Origin: Thermococcus aggregans
Lineage (GTDB): Archaea > Methanobacteriota_B > Thermococci > Thermococcales > Thermococcaceae
Reading direction: 5' to 3'
DNA: 64,000 nt
Assembly (NCBI RefSeq): GCF_024022995.1
Contig: NZ_CP099582.1
Location: forward strand, 1,663,054 to 1,727,053
The first letter of the stretch is position 1. The number at the start of each line of letters is the position of its first letter. Under the pieces are notes generated by a model, which ran no database searches, had not been told where the DNA came from, and saw only the letters and a program-made list of their open reading frames with translations. A program made the position numbers and the translations under genes. Of this stretch, positions 25,738-33,468 are shown in pieces.

Positions 25738-26160
25738 TCAATCCTCTTCAGCGTCCCATAGGGCTAAGCCGTTTTCTTGCGGCTTTCTTACCAGCGGTTC
25801 ACCAAGGAGCTCTTGGATGTAAACTTCTGCAACGAAGACTTCTCCTTCAACTAAATGGCCGCCAAACAGCCTTCCTTCGCTATCGCCCAAACTTACATGG
25901 ATGTGGACAAAGGGCTCATCGTCTTTTATGCTTATGTTTCCTAAGGCGGACACCAGCTCATAGGCGCCTTCGAGTTCGATAACTTTGTATTGTCCTTTTT
26001 CCTCTTCAAAATACCCTATTTTTGGATTCCTCAGAGTCCCAATTGCGCTGACAGTCCCAATTAACACGTTGTGCTTTTTTGCAAACTCGTTCAAAGCACT
26101 CAAAAACTCCTCCCCTTCTGGGATTCGGAACAGAAAGCTTCTACCCTTTGAAAACCTCAT
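25738..26160 (-). CDS. PPC/DUF296-domain protein
   Basis: 140 residues of the plant-and-prokaryote conserved (PPC/DUF296) fold, found alone in prokaryotes and with AT-hooks in plants. Conserved features: FLSALNEFAKKHNV, GTVSAIGTLRNP, and the metal-like HIHVSLGD and GGHLVEGEVF motifs. A DNA-binding or metal-binding trimer is usual; function is unproven. GGTGAT precedes the ATG ending at 26160. Confidence 0.83.
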   Translation of the reverse strand: MRFSKGRSFLFRIPEGEEFLSALNEFAKKHNVLIGTVSAIGTLRNPKIGYFEEEKGQYKVIELEGAYELVSALGNISIKDDEPFVHIHVSLGDSEGRLFGGHLVEGEVFVAEVYIQELLGEPLVRKPQENGLALWDAEED

Positions 26161-26219
26161 ATCATATCACCTTTCAAGGTATTGGGTTTTGTGCAATTTA
26201 ACTTTTTAGGTAAGTGCAT

Positions 26220-26675
26220 TCAGCATTCGAGGGTAATCTCGGCATAACTCCTTGGGTCCTCCCAGATCCTTACTTTAATCTTTCTCACGTTTTTTCCGGC
26301 TTTTTCCGCTATTCTCTCTGCAAACCACTCTGCAATGTACTCCGCCGTTACATTTGGCTTGTTAAGGATTACAACTTCATCTTGGGGAAGCTTTAGATGC
26401 TTGCCGTTTTTTTCCACAACTACATAGCTTCCTTCCCTGCTAGTTACCCACTTTTCACTGACAAGGATTTTATGATCAAGAAGCTTTACGAGGTTCCCCA
26501 GGTGGTTAAAGTCAAATATCATGCCGTTTTCGTTCAGCTCGCCCCATATCTCCACTTCAACATTATACGTATGCCCGTGAATTCTGAGGCATTTACTCTC
26601 ATAGGGTAAATCCAAGAAGTGGGAGCTGTCAAAGTCTTTATGCCACCTTATTTTCCTCTCAGCTATTTTGAACAT
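26220..26675 (-). CDS. 6-pyruvoyl-tetrahydropterin synthase / QueD family protein
   Basis: 151 residues of the T-fold. Zinc ligands H19, H33 and H35 are in SSHF and IHGH; C29 (ESKCLRIHGH) precedes as in QueD and PTPS-III types; WEDPRSYAE near the end carries the Glu that anchors the pterin. It may make 6-carboxy-tetrahydropterin for archaeosine tRNA modification or act in pterin synthesis. It is a stand-alone gene with GGTGGTGTCCC upstream. Confidence 0.85.
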   Translation of the reverse strand: MFKIAERKIRWHKDFDSSHFLDLPYESKCLRIHGHTYNVEVEIWGELNENGMIFDFNHLGNLVKLLDHKILVSEKWVTSREGSYVVVEKNGKHLKLPQDEVVILNKPNVTAEYIAEWFAERIAEKAGKNVRKIKVRIWEDPRSYAEITLEC

Positions 26676-26710
26676 GGGACACCACCAAGGATAAGAGCGA
26701 AGGACTGCTT

Positions 26711-26851
26711 TTAATGTTTTTGAATGAATCTAATTCCCCGTACGTCTTCTCTATTTAGCGTGTGCCTCTCAAGAATATGCTGTTTTAGCTCCTCAAGGCT
26801 TTTTGCTTTGTAGCCACAGAAGGGGCACACAAATATTTGAGTATTCTCCAT
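26711..26851 (-). CDS. C2H2 zinc-finger mini-protein (46 aa)
   Basis: A 46-residue ORF with C9-x2-C12-x12-H25-x4-H30, a single C2H2 finger (FVCPFCGYKA ... LKQHILERH), plus a basic tail. GAGGGAG lies just before the ATG ending at 26851. Such one-finger proteins occur in archaea, and a few bind DNA. It sits 35 bases before the QueD-like gene in the same direction. Confidence 0.6.
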   Translation of the reverse strand: MENTQIFVCPFCGYKAKSLEELKQHILERHTLNREDVRGIRFIQKH

Positions 26852-27488
26852 CTTTCTCCCTCAGAGTTTTTGTAATGCTTTCATGGTATAAATATCCTCC
26901 GGAATGTTTTACTACATTGAGTAGTATATTATCGGACTTGTGTGTCAATTTATCTCTCAACTTTTACTCGAATTTGTTACTATAATCTGTATTTACATCA
27001 TTTGAAATTTTATGCAGTACATAAAATACAATAATAGACATAATCTTTTATGGCAATAGTAACAAATAAATAATAATTACATATTCTCTAAACACTAATA
27101 TTACTACTAATAATGGTTACAAAACACAAATTTTTTACTACATAAAGTTGTGCAAATCAACGATGCAAGCCATACAGGTTTTTCTTTGCAATCCACGGTT
27201 CTACAAAAATTGAGGTAGTGTTCTTGTATAAGCCGGCATCATTGCCAATTTTTTCCGTTACAATTGGCGGTGGTAATAATTAAAAGCAATGTCACTACTT
27301 TGTTGTCGATTACTCCATTTCCTGGTGAGATCCACAAGTTGTGGCAGGTACATAGTAGATTTTTGGATAGCAAGCACTTCAAATTTATTCAAAGCCATAA
27401 ATATTTTAAACAGAGCTAAGGGGAGATTTAAAGGAAATAAGAGATAAATATCGATAAATACCATTAAAAGTAGATTCTAGACCCCTGA
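26852..27488. other. AT-rich gap, no convincing gene
   Basis: 637 bases of very AT-rich DNA. A minus-strand ORF of 68 codons at 27258-27464 has no ribosome site and no recognisable content, so I leave it out. No tRNA, tandem repeat or clear terminal inverted repeat was seen. The gap borders the accessory nuclease genes and probably marks an insertion boundary. Confidence 0.5.
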
Positions 27489-27869
27489 CTAGAGTTTATT
27501 AACCCCATATTTGTGGCATGGCCCAATACAGCTCTCTTCTAAGAGTTTGTTATAGACATTAATGATCTCTTGGGCTAACTTAAGATCATTATCTTTGATG
27601 TGGTGAGGGTTTATTACAAATGCCTTAACGAAGCCACGTCCAATTCTCACAGGCTTTTTTGGATAATTAAGCTCATCTAATACACATTTTTCCAATGAAG
27701 AGAGGCAACTAACTGGAATCACCAGCTCTAGGCGACCAGTCTTCTGATTTTCTCTAAAAAATGGTCTAGCATTATCTCGATTGAGAGTTGCCTGATGGAG
27801 TTTTGCCACAATTATCTCCCTCGAAAGGGATACTAAGGAAGGATATTTTGGAATAACATCCCTTACCAT
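27489..27869 (-). CDS. Unknown protein, partner of the adjacent nuclease-like gene
   Basis: 126 residues from the ATG ending 27869, five bases after the upstream gene's stop and with GGTGATT as ribosome site that overlaps that stop. Basic and mixed alpha/beta; two cysteines near the end lie as CIGPCHKYG (C-x3-C-x-H), perhaps a metal site. No family is recognised. Tight coupling to the nuclease-like gene suggests one system, either inhibitor, specificity subunit or second effector. Confidence 0.5.
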   Translation of the reverse strand: MVRDVIPKYPSLVSLSREIIVAKLHQATLNRDNARPFFRENQKTGRLELVIPVSCLSSLEKCVLDELNYPKKPVRIGRGFVKAFVINPHHIKDNDLKLAQEIINVYNKLLEESCIGPCHKYGVNKL

Positions 27870-27874
27870 TTTAA

Positions 27875-28705
27875 TCACCCAAAATCCACCATATTTGAAA
27901 ATAATCTACCGTAATCCGTCCGATATAAAACATATTTCGTATTTTTAGTTTCACCCATTCTTCTGAGTTTGTCCCATGATACATTTTTACCCACGATGAC
28001 GTATATATCCGGGCCTTTCTGTGCATACCCGTAATAATTTACAGTGTATCCCCAAGCATATTTTACCTCGATCCTAATGTCCTCTAGAGGTAGATAAAGA
28101 TCATATCTCTTGTTGCCTGATGTCCATTCCACTAAGCTTACAGTATACTTGGAGAGAGCCTTGGAAATGTGTGTTTTTATTATCCAATGAGGCACCTTTG
28201 ACTTTGTGTTTTTAATTGAAATCCCATCAAGCTTAATAAGAGCTTTCTCTATCCCAGTCTTTATAGCCTCAAAAATGTGCTCTGATGTGAGCGGTTTGGG
28301 TGTTTTTCTCACATTTTCAATCAGAGATTCTGCGCTTATCTGATGCTTCCATGAGGCTATGGCTTGGAGACTATCTAACTTTGCTCTGAGAGTGCGGCTT
28401 AGGTATAATGCCATGGTGTAAGTATCAGCTCCAGTCTCAGTTCGTGTTAGCAAGATAGCAAGGGTTCGCGGGTTCAAACTTCCAATCTTGGGGCTTTTGG
28501 AATAATACCACCGGAAAGGCCTTAGAATTTCGTCTTCTGTCCAAGGAGTAAGCTCCAGATATAGACTTTTATTTCTGACCAAATTATACGCTCCTCCCAT
28601 AGGGTTCCCCTTGAATGATAATTTTCCGTTCCTTTTAAACTTGTTGATTTTACCACTATACATAATTGGGATATAATCTACATTATATCTAATTTCCCTG
28701 TACAA
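27875..28705 (-). CDS. Putative PD-(D/E)XK nuclease, first gene of a two-gene module
   Basis: Up to 276 residues. The C-terminal third shows E193, D202 in KRYDLYLP and E213-V-K215 in IRIEVKYAW, followed by GPDIYVIVGKN: a PD-(D/E)XK metal site with the usual core strands. The N-terminal two thirds are helical and not recognised. The frame opens with TTG at 28705 without ribosome site; the ATG at residue 15 (ending 28663) is an alternative. No methyltransferase is nearby, so a classical restriction-modification pair is unlikely. AT-rich flanks suggest acquisition. Confidence 0.5.
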   Translation of the reverse strand: MYREIRYNVDYIPIMYSGKINKFKRNGKLSFKGNPMGGAYNLVRNKSLYLELTPWTEDEILRPFRWYYSKSPKIGSLNPRTLAILLTRTETGADTYTMALYLSRTLRAKLDSLQAIASWKHQISAESLIENVRKTPKPLTSEHIFEAIKTGIEKALIKLDGISIKNTKSKVPHWIIKTHISKALSKYTVSLVEWTSGNKRYDLYLPLEDIRIEVKYAWGYTVNYYGYAQKGPDIYVIVGKNVSWDKLRRMGETKNTKYVLYRTDYGRLFSNMVDFG

Positions 28706-29488
28706 AAAAGGGACATTACAACACGGGGAATTAGGATTTTGAAGGGGTATACTTCTCCATCAAGGAGCACCAAAAGGGATGACCACTAATCTTGGCTCAA
28801 GCAACAATATTAATGCTATCATATTGTCCAATGCATATATGAGATAGAGGTGTTCTTTTTCTAACAGATTTCCTGCTAGGGAGGTATTGGGGTTTGCATC
28901 TTCTCTTGCTCTTTCTCTCGTGTTATTGTCCTGTTGACCTAAATGCTGGTGATTACTCAAAGGTTGCTGGAAGGTGTAATTCTCGATGCACAATCTTGTT
29001 CAATAACGATAATTTGTGCGTCTTTTAATAGTAAAATTATTACTCCGAATATTTGTAATTTTTGCGAATTTTTACTTTAATTTAAAGTAATTTTTCTGCA
29101 TCCTAATTTTTTAATTATCATTATAGAATAAAATGTAATAAGTAGTACCATAATAAAGAGTAATTTTAACAACTATAAGCTACAGTAAAAAATTGGGTTA
29201 AACTCTGAGAGTCAAACTATCACAGAATAATTTCATAATTATAAAACGTTAAGATGGGCGTCTAAATAAATGATCCGAATGTGAACAGCCTTTTAGTCAA
29301 CTCAGCCGACCCATGAATAAGATTACCTTTACTGCGTAAGTATACAAGTCGAGTTACATTATCTGAAATTCTCCATGATGTTCCAGATTAAGGCAAGGGT
29401 TTGAATGTTTCAGGTCTCTCGAAGAGGATCCGAGAAGAGTAGCAGATACTCGAAATACTTGAGAAGCGGCAGAAATAAAGTTGAAGGC
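28706..29488. other. AT-rich gap, no convincing gene
   Basis: 783 bases. 29000-29260 is extremely AT-rich; 29270-29488 is less so and has short protein-like frames broken by stops on the plus strand, perhaps debris of a lost gene. The minus-strand 77-codon ORF at 28760-28993 lacks a ribosome site and is not accepted. No RNA gene or repeat was recognised. Confidence 0.45.
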
Positions 29489-30157
29489 TCAGTCAAGCAT
29501 CCTCAGTATCTTGTCCACTTCGTTTGATATTTCGACATCGAAGAGGTGTATAGTCGGCAAGAGCCACCAAAGGCGGTAATTGTGTGCATTATCTTCCTCG
29601 CCATAGTACTGGAAGACGAACCTTCCAACGCCGGTCATATCGCGGTGGACGTCCCTGACGGCCCTGAGAACGCGCCTGACCTTTGGTGAGTACTCCTCAA
29701 AGGGGAGGAGGATGCCTTTAACAAAGACTCTGTCCTTGAGGAAGTCTGTAGTTAAACCTACGCTTCCAACGTGCTTTTCAAGCTGGTTGAACTTCTTCAC
29801 AGTCCAAAAGCGGTGCAGGATCACTCGTGCGTCTTCCTTGGCGAGTGGGTAGTTACCCTCCTCTGTGTCGAGCCAGAACTCGATGTAGGGCTGACCGCGC
29901 TCGATAACTATCCTTGCAAGGAGCCTCGCATTCTTTGGGATCTCCTGCTGGCTCTCACTGATGTGGTACTCTTTGCCCTTCTCGGTGTAGGTCTCGCCCT
30001 CTTCCCGGGTTCCAGTCCTTGAGACGAAATAGGCCTCTTTTCCGTCTATCGTTCCAAGGTGCAGATCGTAACCCCACGCCTTCAAGTCCTTGAACTTGAA
30101 CCTTCTTTCAGCAGGGACGACTCCAGTGTTCTCGACTATGTAGTAGCCTTTGAGCAT
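29489..30157 (-). CDS. Hypothetical protein, base composition unlike neighbours
   Basis: 222 residues from the ATG ending 30157 with GGTGATC upstream. Mixed alpha/beta, no signal peptide or membrane segment. Recognisable features are only compositional: aromatic-rich C-terminus (NYRLWWLLPTIHLFDVE) and a basic, helix-like stretch VRRVLRAVRDVHRD. The gene is clearly richer in G and C than the DNA on both sides, which points to a different origin. No family is recognised. Confidence 0.5.
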   Translation of the reverse strand: MLKGYYIVENTGVVPAERRFKFKDLKAWGYDLHLGTIDGKEAYFVSRTGTREEGETYTEKGKEYHISESQQEIPKNARLLARIVIERGQPYIEFWLDTEEGNYPLAKEDARVILHRFWTVKKFNQLEKHVGSVGLTTDFLKDRVFVKGILLPFEEYSPKVRRVLRAVRDVHRDMTGVGRFVFQYYGEEDNAHNYRLWWLLPTIHLFDVEISNEVDKILRMLD

Positions 30158-30380
30158 TTTGATCACCTTTTGTTATTAAAATTTTTGTCCTATTTAAGCT
30201 TTTCTCCAGAGGCATTTAAGAAAAACGAGACTCTCATCACACGCCGAGAGCCTAAACATAACTCTCACTTAGTGGATATGGGAAAAAGATTGTATCTAGG
30301 TGCTCGGCTCTTACATAATTTCCTTATCCACTTTCGGAGAGAGAAAAAGGCAAAACCACCACTACACACGAAGAGATGAG

Positions 30381-30854
30381 TTAACTAAGAGGCAACTTAC
30401 TCTGCTTAGTGGCTTGTGCCTTGTAGATGTCTGAAACACGGTACACGGACACGTTAACCTCTTTCAAAGAGACTACGTCTCCGATCTCTACAAATAGAAG
30501 CAAGAATTCTGCTGGAATACCTTCAGGAAGGGACTTAAGGAACTTTTTCTGGTTGGCTGTAAATGTTAACCGACGTGTCTTTCCACTCTTGACTTCCACA
30601 AGTACTATCTTCCCGAGCCTTAAGATTGGGAGCTCAAAGTTTTTCTTAATTGGTTCCTCAGAGACGACCTCGAGTCTTTGTTTTCCTACAACATTGGCAG
30701 TCAGTATTATATAGTCAGGACGATATCCAACCCGCCCAGCGTGGTTTGGGAAAGATAATGTTCTGTAAAGTTCTGCAAGCCTGTCGATGTCTGTTTTGGG
30801 GAGGAAGTGAATCCCAGATATGAATGTTTCTACCTCTTTGAGGGTATCTTGCAA
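30381..30854 (-). CDS. PD-(D/E)XK nuclease core, possibly C-terminal half of a split gene
   Basis: 157 residues. Nuclease motif: GYRPDYIIL (P46-D47), then VLVEVKSG (E87-V-K89) and a Gln (Q102) in ANQKKFLKSLP, as in Holliday-resolvase and Mrr-like enzymes. The only start is TTG at 30854, without a ribosome site and inside the preceding gene. The motif-1 helix with its acidic residue is missing here but present in the upstream ORF. One frameshift near 30830-30855 would join them. Confidence 0.55.
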   Translation of the reverse strand: MQDTLKEVETFISGIHFLPKTDIDRLAELYRTLSFPNHAGRVGYRPDYIILTANVVGKQRLEVVSEEPIKKNFELPILRLGKIVLVEVKSGKTRRLTFTANQKKFLKSLPEGIPAEFLLLFVEIGDVVSLKEVNVSVYRVSDIYKAQATKQSKLPLS

Positions 30855-31297
30855 TTCCCTACCCTAATTATAAAAACTCGTTCATTTAGAGCGTTATCTC
30901 TTTCCAGTTTTAATCTGATCATAAACCTGTCAGAATCCCGCCGTTGCTCTTTTAAGACATACAACGTTTTGAAGGCGGTAGGTGGCACCCAAGTTGTACC
31001 ATAGTCTAATCCAAAAACTTCGCGAAAAAATCCCGAAGCAATTTCCAAGTTAGTTGGGGGCTTCCCCCCTATGGATGTCAAACGAACAGGGGCTAGATTG
31101 GAAAAGAACAAGCTGACATAATCATATTGCTTCTTCAACTCGGGGATTATTTTGTCCCACAAGTAAGCTCCTGCAATTTTCTCACCAAGATAGCCTTTTA
31201 AGCTCCTAACGAGTCCCGAGGGGATCTCAAAGGTTTCAGTCTTTTCCTCATCAAATTTAACACCGCTAACGCTCATCCGCTTCTTTCTAACCAACAA
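30830..31297 (-). CDS. Hypothetical protein, possibly N-terminal half of the nuclease
   Basis: 155 residues starting with TTG at 31297 after GGTGGGG; an ATG 21 bases later is an alternative. It contains GYLGEKIAGAYLWDKIIPEL, the type of helix with a conserved Glu that opens a PD-(D/E)XK domain whose core lies in the following ORF. The two overlap by 25 bases in different frames. Either two coupled genes or one broken gene; I favour one gene of about 300 residues. Confidence 0.45.
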   Translation of the reverse strand: MLVRKKRMSVSGVKFDEEKTETFEIPSGLVRSLKGYLGEKIAGAYLWDKIIPELKKQYDYVSLFFSNLAPVRLTSIGGKPPTNLEIASGFFREVFGLDYGTTWVPPTAFKTLYVLKEQRRDSDRFMIRLKLERDNALNERVFIIRVGNCKIPSKR

Positions 31298-31495
31298 AAC
31301 CCCACCTGTAGTCTTATTCGCAATTGTGTAAAATAAGGGTTACTGTCAGAATGAGTTTAACTTTTGGTTAACTCACTATCCCCCCCTGAAACTTTTGTTT
31401 AACCTTAGATTCAAAAAAGCTAAAGAAAGAGGCAAAAAACTATAGTTTGGGAGGGATTCAATTAACCACAGTTTTCACTTACCTGAGGTATCAAC

Positions 31496-32326
31496 TCAAA
31501 CAAACAGAATCCCCAAGTTTATCAAAAAGTGCAAGAGTGAGAACGCTATAATGGATGGGTACTTCTCATACAAGAAAATTGTTATTAATTGATACAGGAA
31601 GAGGTATGCAGCATAAAACGGGACTATACTCAAGTACGTGAAGAATATACTCAAGTTTAACAAGTGAGTAAGCGCGAAAACGACACTAGTGATGAGTTTT
31701 GCCATAGCCGAACCATCACCCTTTTTGTAAATGACGTCCTTCATTATAACCTCCTCAGCACTACTGAATAGGAAAAGTAAGAGCACTCCTTCGAGACTCT
31801 TCTCAAAAGGTATAATCTCTCCCAAAAGGTTCCCAATTACTACAAAAATTCCAACAGTGGCAAAAAAGAGCAACAACAACCTCTTACTCGGCTTATAAAT
31901 CCTCAATTCCCGGGCAAAGTTGAGAGCAAAATATACGGCAAGAACCATAAAAACAGAAGCGAGCTCATACCTCTTGACCACTAGAACTGTCACGAGATAC
32001 AACATTAGGAACAGTCTCGCTAGGAGTTCCCCCTTCTCAAGACTTAAAACCACAAAAAAGATTAGATAAAGCAGGAAAAATGATGTAGAATAAACTGAAG
32101 GCGATAATATCAAGAATGACAGTGCAACATAGAGAAGGATAACTTGAACCAAAAAAGGCGGAGAAGCGGAAACTGCCTCCTTAAACCACGTATGGCATAT
32201 CACAATGAGAGAGAGGACAAAAAACAGTAAAAGCATGAAGACAAAAATAATGAATTCCGAGTTTTTGTACCAGATGAAAATGCTTTCTGCCAGCGAGTAG
32301 ATGTATACGAGCACATATGGGATCAT
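31496..32326 (-). CDS. CPBP-family intramembrane metalloprotease-like protein
   Basis: 276 residues with about eight hydrophobic helices. The CPBP (Abi/CAAX protease) motif 1 appears as E191-E192-x3-K196 (usually EEx3R) and motif 2 as H221 in FALTHLLN. Family members cut membrane substrates, including prenylated or sorted proteins. It is the last gene of a three-gene operon with a ten-helix protein and a CGP-CTERM surface protein. Confidence 0.72.
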   Translation of the reverse strand: MIPYVLVYIYSLAESIFIWYKNSEFIIFVFMLLLFFVLSLIVICHTWFKEAVSASPPFLVQVILLYVALSFLILSPSVYSTSFFLLYLIFFVVLSLEKGELLARLFLMLYLVTVLVVKRYELASVFMVLAVYFALNFARELRIYKPSKRLLLLFFATVGIFVVIGNLLGEIIPFEKSLEGVLLLFLFSSAEEVIMKDVIYKKGDGSAMAKLITSVVFALTHLLNLSIFFTYLSIVPFYAAYLFLYQLITIFLYEKYPSIIAFSLLHFLINLGILFV

Positions 32327-32371
32327 AAATGATACTGAAGCAAGTGAGAGAATCGAGGAAAGGATCTTGCT

Positions 32372-33430
32372 TCAGTTCTTCTCATAAACACCCACTAACA
32401 CGAACAAAAGTAACACAGAAAGTAGCCCAAACATTACCATATACCTCTCCCGCTCTGGCACCCATGGCTCCATAACTACGCCGTACCCGTTGTAACTAAC
32501 CAGAGGACTGAGCATGACCGATGGAAAGAAAAAGAAAACAGCCATAGCAGTGATTTCAAGTATTGTCGGCTTCGAGATGTCTAGCTGTTCTGGAAGGACT
32601 CTCAAGAGAAAGGGATAAAGGATGAAGTATAGATACGCAGTGAGGGATATGTATCCCACAAGGGGCAAGGAAACCTTGGAAAGTGTCAGTCCGAGCTGAG
32701 CCAGGTAATCGGAAGAATCCCACAGCCCAAGTGTGGAGGGAATAATATACAAACTAAAATCAGAGAGGATGTAAAAGAGTAGAACCGCATGGAGGTAGAA
32801 TGGTAGCTTGTTGGTCTTACTTGCAGGTTTTATTAGAATTTCTTCCGCAATGATGTTATCAAAATCGAGAGCCCTTTGGAAGAGCTCCTTAAAGTTAATT
32901 CCTCTTATGGACGAGCTTTTGATTATTGAGTAAACTACGTAAATAGTGGCGGCAAGTGTGACGAACTTATCCATTATGAGAGGGTAAAGCTGGGCGACTG
33001 GATAAACTATGCCTATGGCGAATAAAACAAGCATTAGAAGAGTCTTTTTAACGCTCCTTTCAAAGTAATACGAGATGATAGGGAGGATCACGAATATGAG
33101 GACGATAGGGAGCGTGTTGAATATTCCCCTATGTGCAACCAGAAAACTCTCTGGGAGGACGAATTTTAGCATTATATTGGCGTTTGAAAAGAAGAATATT
33201 GAGAGGAGGGCATAAATGGTTAAGGGCTGGAGTTTGAATTCAATTTCGAGGAATTCTTGGAAGATGAAAATGGAAAGGAAGAATGTGGCGATTATTGAGA
33301 GTTTGTCGAGTACAAAGGGGAGCTCCAAGCTAATATTAAACGCATCAAGAACATCTAAGGTGAAATCGTAGACCTGAAGGACTAAGAGTAAAAGCATGAT
33401 GATTGAAACAAGAGTTTCTTTAAGCTTCAC
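32372..33430 (-). CDS. Polytopic membrane protein, unknown function
   Basis: 352 residues with about ten hydrophobic helices, short loops and an acidic-basic loop at roughly 185-210 (FDNIIAEEILIKPASK). No transporter or enzyme signature is recognised. It lies 45 bases upstream of the CPBP gene and 38 bases downstream of the CGP-CTERM gene, all minus strand, so the three are probably one transcript. Confidence 0.6.
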   Translation of the reverse strand: MKLKETLVSIIMLLLLVLQVYDFTLDVLDAFNISLELPFVLDKLSIIATFFLSIFIFQEFLEIEFKLQPLTIYALLSIFFFSNANIMLKFVLPESFLVAHRGIFNTLPIVLIFVILPIISYYFERSVKKTLLMLVLFAIGIVYPVAQLYPLIMDKFVTLAATIYVVYSIIKSSSIRGINFKELFQRALDFDNIIAEEILIKPASKTNKLPFYLHAVLLFYILSDFSLYIIPSTLGLWDSSDYLAQLGLTLSKVSLPLVGYISLTAYLYFILYPFLLRVLPEQLDISKPTILEITAMAVFFFFPSVMLSPLVSYNGYGVVMEPWVPERERYMVMFGLLSVLLLFVLVGVYEKN

Positions 33431-33468
33431 TGACTAAACCTCCCTAAGAATTAAAATGAAGTGTTATT

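Noticed and set aside
27258-27464. Minus-strand 68-codon ORF
   Set aside because: No ribosome site, no motif, composition like surrounding AT-rich non-coding DNA.
28760-28993. Minus-strand 77-codon ORF
   Set aside because: No start signal and low-complexity, non-protein-like content.
30059-30379. Plus-strand 106-codon ORF
   Set aside because: Mostly antisense to the 29489-30157 gene; the remainder lacks coding features.
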